Shown: piece by piece, positions 1 through 9,599 of the stretch | How the letters are laid out: the number at the start of each line of letters is the position of its first letter | Position numbering within the stretch: the stretch's first letter is position 1 | Assembly: GCA_026874595.1 (NCBI GenBank) | Contig: CM049316.1 | Span: forward strand, 7,576,339 to 7,640,338 | Source of the DNA: Sipunculus nudus | Lineage: Eukaryota > Annelida > Sipuncula > Golfingiida > Sipunculidae | Direction of reading: 5' to 3' | DNA: 64,000 nt | Notes under the pieces: model-generated | The model's database searches: none | Told to the model about the DNA's origin: nothing | The model's input: only the letters and a program-made list of their open reading frames with translations | Made by a program: the position numbers and the translations under genes

Positions 1-150
1 GTTGTAGCGGCCTCGCCTGGCCGGATTCATCCGCATTGGTTGAACTCTAGATACACAGCGTTGTTCTGGTATGTTCTTTGAACGTGTGTACTGTGTTAGA
101 TTCTTTAGAATGTTCAAGCTACGGAAGGTTCTCGGCTGGAGGTGAAAAGT

Positions 151-159
151 TATATAAGG
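151..159 (+). promoter_or_regulatory. TATA box of the left LTR
   Basis: TATATAAGG precedes the GC-richer AAAGCCGAGAG segment where transcription would begin. The same box occurs at 6797 in the right LTR, and a TATAAAT variant sits at the matching place (about 30830) in the solo LTR. Conservation across three LTR copies supports a real U3 promoter element. Confidence 0.6.
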
Positions 160-554
160 AGGCTGTGTTTTAAAGCCGAGAGAGAGGTGAGAGAATATTC
201 CAGCGGACACAGAAGCGTGTATGTCAGTTTGTGAGACCTATTCCGATAAGTGAGGCAATTATAGATTTTCTTCTGATTTTCTTCTGGATTTTGTGACGAA
301 TCTTATTTGGTCTTCAGTTTACTTTCTGGATTGTTGCAAGAGCTTTACATTGGACTGTTATTCTCCGAGAGAATTGTGTAAACTTTTCATCCGGCTTATA
401 CATTTTAAAGGACTTATCGCTGTGACAGTGGTAGTATCCAGGTACTGTGCACTTTGTTATTTTACTGTGTGATTTTATAGATTTGTTGTTATACTGATGT
501 TATACTGTGTAATTGTATTGATTTTGTGTATTGTTATGTTAGTGTTGTTTTAAG

Positions 555-560
555 AATAAA
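555..560 (+). promoter_or_regulatory. LTR polyadenylation signal AATAAA
   Basis: AATAAA lies in the same LTR context in the right LTR (7207-7212) and nearby in the solo LTR (31216-31221). It is the expected R-region poly(A) signal for retroelement transcripts. Confidence 0.5.
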
Positions 561-682
561 TTATAGTTATTTGTTAACAAGAAAACCACTGACTTTCTTT
601 ATTTATTTTTTTATCTCCATGACAAAGTTTATGATCATCACGCATACGTGATCTGTTGATATTAGGTTCCGTAACATAAAAT

Positions 683-700
683 TGTTGGCTCGTCTGGGAG
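683..700 (+). other. Primer-binding site, tRNA-Pro-like
   Basis: Six bases after the LTR end is TGTTGGCTCGTCTGGGAG. It matches about 14 of the first 17 positions of the tRNA-Pro primer-binding site known from gammaretroviruses. The position between the LTR and gag is right. Because the element is decayed, the mismatches may be later mutations. A different primer tRNA is possible. Confidence 0.65.
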
Positions 701-800
701 GCTTAATTGTTTTGAAAATTTATTAGGCCACATCGTTTTATCATACATTGTTTACAAGATTACATACTGTTTACAATACATCGTTTACAGGATTTATCTC

Positions 801-1040
801 ATGGTTTTTTGTTATTGTTTTAACATCTTACACGTGGCAGATTTCAAACCTGAGACATTTGTTGACGATCCAAACCCTGATCAACTTGAACAGTTGACAA
901 AGGAACAGTTGTTGCGTTTGGGACAACACTTAGGGCTAAGTGTGAAAAAAGCTTTGAGGAAGCCTGATATCATTACTAAAATCATACAAGAAATAGTTAG
1001 CAAAGGTTTAATTGAAGAGAGTGAAGTTGAAACATTATGA
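801..1040 (+). pseudogene. gag N-terminal fragment, SAP-like region
   Basis: The 79-codon frame holds a lysine- and leucine-rich helical segment (residues 27-75) including LTKEQLLRLGQHLGL and ALRKPDII. This is the layout of the SAP-like start of gag in gypsy elements whose integrase lies before RT. The frame stops at 1040, where foreign repeat DNA begins; gag resumes about 2.77 kb later at 3811. The first residues may come from a fortuitous upstream ATG, and the family-like part begins near residue 13. It is interrupted and not expected to give a working Gag. Confidence 0.75.
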
Positions 1041-2249
1041 ATATCATGTACATGTTGGGCTATTATAAAGGAATGTAATGTAATATGTGAGTAAATGATA
1101 AATGAAATTACCTGACTGATGGATTAATAGAGTCAAATAAAGTGGTTTATTTTTTATTTATTTAGGAGGGGTTGAAAATTGTGATATATTTGAGCAAATA
1201 TGAATGCAATGACAGCAGTAATAAGCAGTAGTAGATGATAAGGCTATTTGCTGAAGGATCTAAAGTGTATGGTAGTATGGTGGATGTAGAAATATTCTAT
1301 TGTAATGTTTTTCATTTATATAAGAATATGAAAAGCTAAGAGGAAAGGGGCCCTCCTACTTGGTTATAGTAAAGTTCTAAATATATGATTGCAAACTAAT
1401 ACTCTGACAAGACTGTCATGAAGAAAAACAGTAAAAGTTTTGAGATACTGTGTTGCATACGAAAATTTACAGAGGGAAAGGCAAGTGGACAGAATGGACT
1501 AATACCTTTATTTCACTTTCAAGAGAATAATGCATTTAAGTTTATATATAATCCTATTTTTTTAAGCAGATCCACTTTTTCCATTAAGAAGTTTTTATCT
1601 GTATCATTTTTTTATTTACAGGTTTATAAATTTTTAATTAAAAAACCTGAAAATCTAAGTTAAAATATTAGAATTGTTGCAAAAGTTGCAATCATTATAT
1701 ATACAGAGTAAAAAACATTGGGTCATATTATGCATACACATATATTTTATTATTTTTAAATCATAAATGTTTTAACTGATTTTAAAAGAAAATAATGCCA
1801 CAACATGGCATCTACAAGAATATTCCTTGAATCACTATTAAAAAGTTTGGCATATTGGAGTTTTCAGGACATGCTTAATTTTATTCACCAAAATAAAATA
1901 AAAGTAAATTTGACAAAATAAAACATCTTTTCAAATAAAGTATACACACTGTTGGTTGAATGAGGGACAAACAATATCATTGTGCTAATTACTATCCCAG
2001 TTTTAATTAATTACTGGAATTAATAGTCAATTTCACACCTGGTGAAGTTTTTACTCTTCTGAAGTAAGGAATTACTTATCTCATGAACATCCAGACTTTC
2101 ACAGCAATACACCACTTTGTGGACACATTAAATGTACACTTTAATCATTGTAACCCTGGTGGTTCAATACAAAATCTAAAATGTAGCATGTCCAAGAATA
2201 AAATAAAATACAGAAAAATTATTACATTCATCTAGTTTATGCACCAGCT

Positions 2250-2265
2250 GGGGGGGGGGGGGGGG
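2250..2265 (+). repeat. Poly-G tract
   Basis: Sixteen consecutive G residues lie in AT-rich DNA inside the insertion that splits gag. Length is likely to vary between alleles and to be error-prone in sequencing. Confidence 0.85.
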
Positions 2266-2450
2266 TGAGTGCAGGGCGAGGGGAAGCCTTCTAGTAGTGG
2301 CCAAGCTGGGCCAAGGTAAGCTGCCTGGGGTGGGTTACATAATGCAAGTGAAGGCTGTACTACTAGGTGGGCTAGATGTAAACAACACTTGACATGGTGT
2401 GTGAAAACATGAATAAAAGCTATTCATTCCAATCAATTTCTTTTGAAAGT

Positions 2451-3640
2451 TCAGATTTTAAAAGATTAAATCCTTATGCATATATGCTGGGAAAATTAAA
2501 TCAACAGTGCCAAAGTTGGACAAAATTTAAGGTATTTTTTTTATTTATGCTAATAACTTGAAAAATTTGCAAAATTCAGATCTGATTTTGGGTAAACAAT
2601 TGAATTTTGATTAAATAAAGTTATATTCCTGAAAAAAGGTCTCTAGGTTCAGCAATTCTCATGTGAGTAAATATATTTCCTGATTTTTAAAAAAATTGCA
2701 TTATGTTTTGGCCCATAACTTCAAAATAATACTCAATACTGACCTAATTTTTGGTATGTTCATAGAAAATGTATAAAAAAATGTGAATACTAAATACGAT
2801 TAAAAACAGATCAGTGGTTTTTATATTAGGCAGCCTTGAAGTGTAACAATGGCTTTTTTTATGGAAAACGGAGTTTTTTTCCTTAATATCTCGAAGGAAC
2901 AAAGTCCTAATGACCCAATTTTCGGTATGGTAGGAGATTTTGGGGACATCTAAAATTATGTCAACAGCCTGGGGAGCATAAAGATGTGCACTGAATGACC
3001 TACAGTCATCAAAGTGGACTGCTTGACAATGTAAGGGAATACAACAAGAGCCTCCAAAAAATACAATAACTAGCCAAATTTTGCAGCTTTTATTTTCCAA
3101 TTTCAGATTTTAACAGATTAAATCCTTATGTATACATGGTGTGAAAATTAAATCCACAGTACTTACAGGAAAAAAACGTGCCATGGCCAAAGTTGGGCAA
3201 AATTTAAGGTACCAATTTTATATTTTTGCCAATATTTAAAAAAAAATAACAGATTTTGATCTAATTTTTGGTATACAATTAAATTTTGATTAATTAAAGT
3301 TGTATTACTGGAAAAAAGTCCCTACCTTTAACACTTTGGCTCTTAAGTGACAAAATATCTTCCTGATTTTTTTTACAAAGTGCATTATGTTTGGGCCAAT
3401 AACTTTTTTAAATTTTATAATACTGACTTAATATCTGGCATGTACATAGGAACTATATAGAGGAATATTTATGGTAAATATGAAGAAAACCAGATGAGTG
3501 GTTTTGATATTAGGCAGTCCTGAAGTGTGAAAATAGATTTCTAATAAAAAATTGAGGTTTTTCCTTAATATCTCAGAGGAACGAAGTCCTATTGACCCAA
3601 TTTTTGGCATGGTAGGAGATTATGGGGACATCTAACTGTA
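2451..3640 (+). repeat. Two-copy direct repeat, about 650-680 bp period
   Basis: The first unit (about 2451-2955) and second unit (about 3103-3640) share long ordered matches: TCAGATTTTA then GATTAAATCCTTATG, later CAAAGTTGG, then AGGCAG and TGAAGTGT, and finally TAGGAGAT before GGGGACATCTAA. The offset is 652 bp at the start and 682 bp at the end, so indels have accumulated. The copies are old and the short frames inside are not credible genes. Confidence 0.85.
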
Positions 3641-3762
3641 TGCCGAAATTCAGATTCGTAGGTCCAACGGTGTCAAAACGTGCCAGTCTTACGGACGGAC
3701 ATCCAGACGGACGGACGGACGGACAGACAGACGGACGGACGACGGACAATGGACCATGACTA

Positions 3763-3793
3763 TAGCTCAGATGACTTATAGTCAGTTGAGCTA
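3763..3793 (+). other. 3'-terminal hairpin of Helentron-like insertion
   Basis: The arms TAGCTCAGATGACT and AGTCAGTTGAGCTA pair over 14 bp with two mismatches around a 3-nt loop, and A residues follow. An almost identical hairpin is at 43787-43817. A hairpin just inside the 3' end is typical of Helitron and Helentron elements. Confidence 0.6.
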
Positions 3794-3810
3794 AAAACGA
3801 CAGCCTAGCT

Positions 3811-4143
3811 ATGCAATTTGAATTTAAAAAGTTAGAAATGCAACATGAGCTAGCATTAAAACAGTTAGAATTAGAAAAACAAAGAGAAGAGAGGGAATTA
3901 GAAAAACAAAGATAAGAGAGGGAATTAGAAAAACAAAGAGAAGACAGGGAAGAACATAAAAGGTTACAAAGAGAAAGACTAGAAAAAGAAATTGAGTTAA
4001 AACGACTGGAGTTAGAAAGACTTAAACTAGAACATGGTAAAACGGTTAATCCTAAAAGGTTACGAGTTAGTTCCGGAGGCTTACCGCCAGAAATTCTGAA
4101 ATTGGGAAAAGCGCAAAGAACAGACCTACGTCGAATTTGCTAG
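3811..4143 (+). pseudogene. gag coiled-coil segment, broken
   Basis: After the insertion, the frame from ATG at 3811 encodes a strongly charged helix with repeats of ELEKQREERE type, expected to form a coiled coil. This arrangement is common in the middle of Gag in this gypsy group. A TAA at 3913-3915 interrupts it where a GAA codon would keep the repeat. The frame closes at TAG 4141, but family-like sequence continues in another frame from about 4110, so a small indel lies near 4110-4118. Confidence 0.7.
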
Positions 4144-4504
4144 GACAAAACAGCAGTTGTTTGGTCGCTGGTGTAGTTCTAAAAATGTAATGAAAGACTA
4201 TGACAATTTGCGCCAGTTGATTTTGATTGAAGAATTTAAGCGCTTCATTAACGCAGATGTTAAAACTTTTCTTGATGAGAAAAGTCCTGAAACACTTGAC
4301 ATTGCTGCTCAATTAGCTGATGATTATTCATTAACACACAAAATATTCTTTACTAGCAAATCAAATCAGTCATTCACAAACAAGAATGTAAATCAGTATG
4401 GTCAAAAGAAGTTTAAAGTGCAGTCACCCAGTACTAGTAGTCCATTGCTACATCTTAGTCCACGTCCACGGTGGCTTAGTCCAACCAAGTCCAGTCACTT
4501 TTAA
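4112..4504 (+). pseudogene. gag capsid segment, SCAN-like
   Basis: Downstream of the frameshift, the frame encodes FARTKQQLFGRW, then LRQLILIEEFKRF, then AAQLADDYSLTHK. This ordered pattern of an aromatic-rich helix, LIxEEF and LADDY resembles the capsid C-terminal region from which vertebrate SCAN domains are thought to derive (Gmr1-like gag). The first part is read before the ATG at 4157. The frame runs out at 4504 just before the zinc knuckle, which lies in another frame, so at least one more indel is present. Function is inferred from motif order only. Confidence 0.7.
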
Positions 4505-4512
4505 AGAAAATC

Positions 4513-4554
4513 TGTATTTACTGCAAGAAGGAAGGTCATCTAATATCTGACTGC
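4513..4554 (+). pseudogene. Nucleocapsid CCHC zinc knuckle
   Basis: The codons read C-IY-C-KKEG-H-LISD-C, a textbook CX2CX4HX4C knuckle that binds genomic RNA in retroelement Gag. A TAG follows immediately at 4555. The knuckle shares the frame of the downstream protease remnant but not of the capsid segment just upstream. Confidence 0.85.
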
Positions 4555-4608
4555 TAGAAACTTGCGAATAAACCAAATAGCAAACCTTCTAGTTTTGTTT
4601 CAAAGTCT

Positions 4609-4992
4609 ATGCATAGCATAGTACAAGAGCCAGGCTCTTTTCATGTAAATAAGGGGTACAACTCCTTTATTGACTCTCTGTTAGAAAACACTTTGCCAGT
4701 TTCTAATAGGTCATTTACTGGTGCACGTGCACTTTTTAATGGTGTGTTTTCAGACAAGCACACTTCAGTTCCACTTCACAGTTTACATTTAAAGTCAGAT
4801 TTGATTTCTGGGGATATTACTGTGGGAATAAGAACTACTTTACCCTTTAAAGCAATTAAGTTGCTACTAGGCAATGATGTTGCAGGTGACAAAGTACAGC
4901 CTGTACAATTAGTGACAGAAAAGCCGTCATGTGATCAGGACATTGATCCTGAAAGTCAGAAAATTCCTGGTTTGTATCCTCATATGCTGTAA
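4609..4992 (+). pseudogene. Protease-region remnant without catalytic DTG
   Basis: The frame holds the flanks of a retropepsin region: NKGYNSFID, then SLLENTLPVS, VPLHSLHLKSDLISG, VGIRT and LLGNDVAGDKV. In relatives, the LGND(V/L)AG block closes the protease region and a DTGA active site precedes LLL-type residues. Here FID joins directly to SLLENTLP, so the catalytic aspartate segment appears to be missing, with the surrounding frame intact. The family match is from memory of related polyproteins. The missing DTG is seen directly. Confidence 0.7.
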
Positions 4993-5175
4993 CTATATCT
5001 ATGGCCATGAAAAACACACATGAGGATAATGGTCATGATAACAACGCTCTGGGAGTCACTAATGACTCGTCTAACGACTCGCCCGTACAGGATACAGCAT
5101 TTCCAAAGTCAGAACTTATCGCGGAATAGCATAAGGACCATGAAATTTCATGTTTGTGATTTAATTTACATACTG

Positions 5176-5250
5176 TTGACACAGGGTAGGCCTAAGAAGA
5201 AACAACTGTGCCATGTTAACATGTTGAAACCATATAATGATATCAAAAGT
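5176..5250 (+). pseudogene. Integrase C-terminal tail remnant
   Basis: The frame holds GRPKKKQLCHVNMLKPY. This resembles the conserved (R)xKKxxxCHVNMLKPY tail that ends integrase in gypsy elements whose integrase precedes RT. The expected zinc-binding HHCC and DDE core are absent: only about 180 bp separate the protease region (ending 4992) from this tail. Most of integrase has therefore been deleted. Confidence 0.7.
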
Positions 5251-5302
5251 ATCTACAGGATGAAATTCAATATTTGTTGGACAATGATTTATTGAACCTA
5301 GT

Positions 5303-5940
5303 AACAGTAACTGGAGTTCACCGAGTATTCTTGTGCCAAAACCTGTTGGAAGTTACCGTATGTGCACAGATTATCGAAAACTGAACTCTGTCACCAAGAC
5401 TGACACGTTCCGGATTGCGAGGATCGATGATTGTATTGATAGAGTCGGTAGCTCAAGATATGTCTCCAAGTTTGACTTGCTAAAAGGATTCTGACAAGTT
5501 CCGCTGACAGAACGAGCCAAAGAAGTGTCCGCATTTGTGACGCCACAAGGACTGTGCCAGAATAAAGTTATGCCGTTTGGCATGAAGAACTCGCCAGCCA
5601 CGTTCCAGCGCCTCATCCATATGGTTGTCAAGGACATTCAGGGATGCGACGCACATATTGATGACCTTATCGTGTACAGCGTCACCTGGTAGAAACATCT
5701 GCAAATTCTTCGCGACCTCTTCGAAAGACTCAGTGAAGCATGTCTTACCATCAACTTAGTAAAATCTGAGTTTTGTCATGCACAAGTAACATTTTTGGGT
5801 CATATTGTAGGGCAGGGTCAAGTAAAACCTGTTGATGCTAAAATAAGTGCTATTTTTGCATTTCCTAGACCAGAAAACATAAAGCAAATAATGCGTTTTC
5901 TTGGTAAGGTTGGATACTACAGGAAGTTTTGTCCAAGTTT
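5303..5940 (+). pseudogene. Reverse transcriptase domain, two in-frame stops
   Basis: Ordered RT motifs are visible in one frame: NWSSPSILVPKP, CTDYRKLNSVT, KFDLLKGF, VPLTERA, VTPQGL, MPFGMKNSPATFQRL, then HIDDLIVYS, and FLGHIVGQG. The catalytic box is HIDD at 5654-5665, where most relatives have Y(L/I/V)DD. The two catalytic aspartates remain. TGA at 5492-5494 replaces the expected Trp after LLKGF, and TAG at 5690-5692 follows the catalytic box. The RT fold is clear but no full-length product can form. Confidence 0.93.
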
Positions 5941-6459
5941 TTCTGCTGCAGCTGAACCTTTTACCAATTTGTTAAAGAAGAAACAAGAGTTTGTATGGAA
6001 TGTTCAGTGTGAAAATGCATTTCAGAATTTGAAAGCAATTCTACAAAGTTCACCAGTTTTAGCAGCTCCAGACTTTTCTGTACCTTTTAATTAGCTGTAG
6101 ATGCTAGTGTTACTGCTGCTGGTGCTGTGTTGTTAAAAGAAGGCAATGATGGCATAGATCATCCAATTTGTTATTTCTCAAGAAAGTTTAATGAAAACCA
6201 GAAAAACTACTCAACTATTGAAAAAGAATATTTGGCTTTAATTTTGGCATTGCAACATTTTGAAGTTTATGTTACTTAATCAGTCAAGCCTATCATTGTC
6301 TTCAGTGATCACAATTCCCTCATGTTCATTGATAAGTTGAAGTGTAAAATTCAAAGATTGTTGAGATGGAGTTTGTTCTTACAAGATTACAACCTTGAAA
6401 TCAAACACATTAAAGGGAAAGACACTGTACTAGCTGATTGCTTATCGAGATGTTTATGA
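5941..6459 (+). pseudogene. RNase H domain, frameshifted
   Basis: After the RT connection (AAAEPFTNLLKKK, SSPVLAAPDF), a single-base shift near 6090 moves the reading into another frame. That frame holds AVDAS, GAVLLKE, YFSRKFN, STIEKEYLAL, ALQHFEVY, FSDHNSL, LLRWSLFLQ and ADCLSR. These place the D, E and D residues of the RNase H site. TAA at 6277-6279 interrupts it and the natural end is TGA at 6457. No integrase follows; the LTR starts 130 bp later. Confidence 0.92.
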
Positions 6460-6575
6460 GATGTTGTAAACGAGATGTTTATGTAATGTTGTAAATAAGA
6501 TGGTTTTGAAATGCTGTAATAATTTAGTGACTGTGATCGCAAAAAGAAAGTTTTGAGAAAACTTTCTTTTTTCTT

Positions 6576-6588
6576 AGAGGAGGGGGAG
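6576..6588 (+). other. Polypurine tract
   Basis: AGAGGAGGGGGAG sits immediately before the TGTTA start of the right LTR, where plus-strand priming occurs in LTR elements. Confidence 0.85.
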
Positions 6589-7371
6589 TGTTACAGGTGC
6601 CCCTTTTTATTGTGTGCAGCGGTCTTACAGATGATTGTTTTATTGTGCACACGGATGTTCCATGTGTTGTTGGCATTTTGTTTGTGTGCCACGCGTAACT
6701 CGTGTTGTAGCGGCCTCGCCTGGCCGGATGTTGCAGGCTCGGTTTAATCCGCATTGGTTGAACCCTAGATACACAGCGTTCTTTGTTCTGGTTTGTTATA
6801 TAAGGAGGCTGTGTTTTAAAGCCGAGAGAGAGAGAGATGAGAGAATATTCCAGCGGACACAGAAGCGTGTATGTCAGTTTGTGAGACATATTCCGATAAG
6901 TGCGGCAATAATAGATTTTCTTTAGATTTTTTTTCTGGATTTTGTGACGAATCTTATTTGGTCTAGAGTTACTTTCTGTATTGTTGCAAGAGCTTTACAT
7001 TTAACTGTTATTCTCCGAGAGAATTTGTGTGAACTTTTCATCCGGCTTATACATTTTAAAGGACGTATCGCTGTGACAGTGGTGGTATCCAGGGACTGTG
7101 CACTTTGTTAATTTTACTGTGTGATTGTATTGATTTGTTGTTATACTGCTGTTATACTGTGTAATTGTATTGATTTAGTGTATTGTAATGTTAGGGTTGA
7201 TTTAAGAATAAATTATAGTTATTTGTTAACAAAAAAACACTGACTTTCTTTATTCATTCCCCTGGACATTTCACGCTGCCTAGTGTTACAGAATCTGATT
7301 TTTTTTTAACTCCATGACAAAGTTTATGTTCATCACGCATACGTGATCTGTTGATATTAGGTTCGCTAACA
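6589..7371 (+). repeat. Right LTR, complete (783 bp)
   Basis: It begins TGTTACAGG after the polypurine tract and ends GCTAACA, giving TG...CA and TGTTA/TAACA inverted ends. It has a TATA box at 6797 and AATAAA at 7207. The segment between the GTTCTGG near 6784 and the TATA box is about 80 bp shorter than in the left LTR, so this LTR has its own deletion. GTTAT (7372-7376) would be the 3' copy of any 5-bp target duplication. Confidence 0.93.
6797..6805 (+). promoter_or_regulatory. TATA box of the right LTR
   Basis: TATATAAGG in the same context as 151-159 of the left LTR, with GAGGCTGTGTTTTAAAGCCG following in both. Confidence 0.6.
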
Positions 7372-9599
7372 GTTATAACTCAAAAAAACCTGATTTAATA
7401 ATAATAAGAAGAAGAGGAAAGAGGAGGAGGAGAGGAATAATAACAATAAAAAATAATAAAATTATAAGTACACATTTAATTGACAAAAGTTGATTAAATA
7501 ATAATCAGAAAACAACTGGAAAATGAGCGCATTCCTCCACCTACGCCTGAATGCACGTCCAGACCGATTAAAAACATTATACAGAGACACGATAAACAAA
7601 GTTATTTTAATTTTCCAAATGACAAGGAATACAGGGATATGAATCATCTGATGAAATCGTTCCACCCACGAGACAAGTTAATAAACACGATTTTAAGCAC
7701 TTTTAACGACCAGGAAGGTTGAAAGCGATGTCCGGTGTCACCGCCATATAAACCTTGTCCAAATACAAGCGGGGAGCTCACTTCAACGACACAGGAAATC
7801 TGCATGTAAGAGAAATGTATTTGTTTTAATGACGTCATTGTGATGACGTTATTGTTTCTGTTGCTCTGTTCTTCCATTTCGTGATTAAGTCATTCCATCA
7901 CTTGTGGCCACCAAAGTTCTAGTAGTTTTCTGATCTTTTTTTTTTAAGTCCTCAATGCTTTTCAATGATATATCTTGTGGAAGAAGCGAACGATTGGACA
8001 AAGGAAGAAATGATACAAGTTTTGGCTTGTTATTAAGGACTTCGGTTTATTAAGGAAGCTTTTATATTTACATGCTTTTTAAAGCACTAAATGTATGATT
8101 ATTATTTTGTATGAATATTTTTATTATTCTCTGCTTTTGCTGAACCCGTATGATAATGTATTCGAGCTTTAAGAATGTAAGAATGGTTGATAATTGATTA
8201 AGTTTAACTCCGGAGGGAGTCACTCTCTATGACAGTGTAATGCTGGTGTAACCTATGGGGGAATGTACCAGCCTGACACTTGTCACGTGACACAGGATAA
8301 AGGGACGACAACAGTACGTGCCTAATGCACAACAAAAAAGTTGTAAAGATAATTTTATATTGAGGGCTTCATTTTATATAATTAGATAATGGATTTTGTC
8401 GGAGGATAGTTTTAGCAGCTTAGAATCCTTTATGTCTATGATAATAGTTATAAACATGTAAATGATAAAAAAGCCTGTGATAATGACGCCAGGAGTTTGT
8501 TCTCTGACCATCAGCAGTCACGAGCAGGCATGTTTGTCCTCGTGGAGTCCACATCACCATTATTTAGACACTGATAGTGATAGCTCCTGAAGTCTACAGG
8601 CTTTATAGGCCGGGAAACACTCCCAGACTGCACAAGGCAATTACCAGATGATAATCATATCTACCTTTTTGTGAGATGTGTTCGGTTGTCGGCCCTTTTT
8701 GGGGAAGATGTCTTTCAGGTAGACGGGATAATTTATTTTGTTGGCTTCAAGCAGGAAATGTACGACTGAAATTGACGGTTAAATTGCCATAAACAACACT
8801 CTGAATCAGCCAAGATGGCGCTGCAGTGACAGGGAATTAAGGGCAGACTGTAACGCACCATTCATGTCTTACATTAGAGCCTCCCCGCACACTAATGTAA
8901 ATACGTAGGATATATCAAAAGCCCGTGTCACGTTCTCATTTTTTTTTATTTGTGTATATTTCCCAAAATGCACCGCGCCATTGTCAAGATTAATAACTAG
9001 AGTTTGTAATATTTTTATTATCTCTGCCAAATATAATAACAATCAATATGTTTGTTTGTTTGTCAACACAGTATTCGTTATCAATCAATGAACTTTTGTG
9101 GAAGCGTGGGACATGGCCCATATGGAATAATTGCTTTCATGTGGCTCTCTGTTTTCTTTCTGTGAAAGAAAACTATATAACGGATGTTTGTTTACCTGGT
9201 GAGTATTTTATAAGTTGTCAATGCGTTTACTGGTGTGTTGTTGAAATGTCTATAAAATGCGCGTAAATGGTTGCCATAGCAATATCGACTCCCGCAATTA
9301 TACATTAGTTCAGGTTTATTGTCTTTCTTTTGTGTCCTGCCAAATGCTACCTTCATATACAAAACAAGGGTTTATGAGCTATCATTTTTATGTCTTTAAT
9401 AAAATATAAAATATCTTTCCTTATTTTTATCATTCCTGACGCCAACAACAAACTTGGAGGCGAAATCAGAAGTTACCAAAATGAACGGTAAAATATGTTG
9501 ATCTGCATGGGAAATCGGTACGTGTTCGGGCTCTGGCCGCCCGGTGAGACTAAACTTATCCGGCAGCTTAAAAAAAAATCGGCCAGCAAAATAAATCGG
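7372..9599. other. Gene-free unique DNA
   Basis: No convincing coding region. There is an A/G-rich low-complexity stretch at about 7381-7460 (AATAATAAGAAGAAG type). Bases 8400-8900 are less AT-rich, with non-repetitive sequence such as AATTACCAGATGATAATC, and could be regulatory. Short frames at 7462-7877 and 9048-9266 show no known motif. Confidence 0.5.

Larger units (their letters stand above)
1..676 (+). repeat. Left LTR, 5' part missing at window edge
   Basis: This aligns by eye with 6703-7371. It ends in CGTAACA at 676, just before the primer-binding site. Compared with the right LTR it lacks about 18 bp near base 26 and about 42 bp near base 606. It keeps about 80 bp at 70-150 that the right LTR has lost and that the solo LTR at 30585 also keeps. 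Scattered substitutions (roughly one in twenty by eye, not computed) indicate an old insertion. Confidence 0.9.
1041..3807 (+). mobile_element. Repeat insertion splitting gag, Helentron/pearl-like 3' end
   Basis: The gag frame breaks at 1040 and family-like coding resumes at 3811, so the DNA between is foreign to the retrotransposon. Its 3' part has a two-unit direct repeat (2451-3640), a GGAC/GACA microsatellite (about 3691-3750) and a terminal hairpin (3763-3793) followed by CTAAAAA. The same three-part end occurs at 43737-43820. The 5' boundary is not defined. Bases 1041-2450 show no gene and no clear 5' terminus, and could include a second unrelated insertion. Confidence 0.6.
1..7371 (+). 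mobile_element. Degenerate Gmr1-like Ty3/gypsy LTR retrotransposon
   Basis: Two related LTRs flank remnants of gag, protease, integrase tail, reverse transcriptase and RNase H, all on the plus strand. The left LTR enters the window already truncated; the right LTR is complete and has TGTTA...TAACA ends. A segment matching the C-terminal tail of integrase lies before RT, and RNase H is followed directly by the polypurine tract and LTR. That pol order (integrase before RT) is known for Gmr1-like gypsy elements. Stops, frameshifts, a large insertion in gag and deletions in protease and integrase show that this copy cannot make its own enzymes. The 5' target duplication is outside the window, so it could not be checked. 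Confidence 0.93.
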
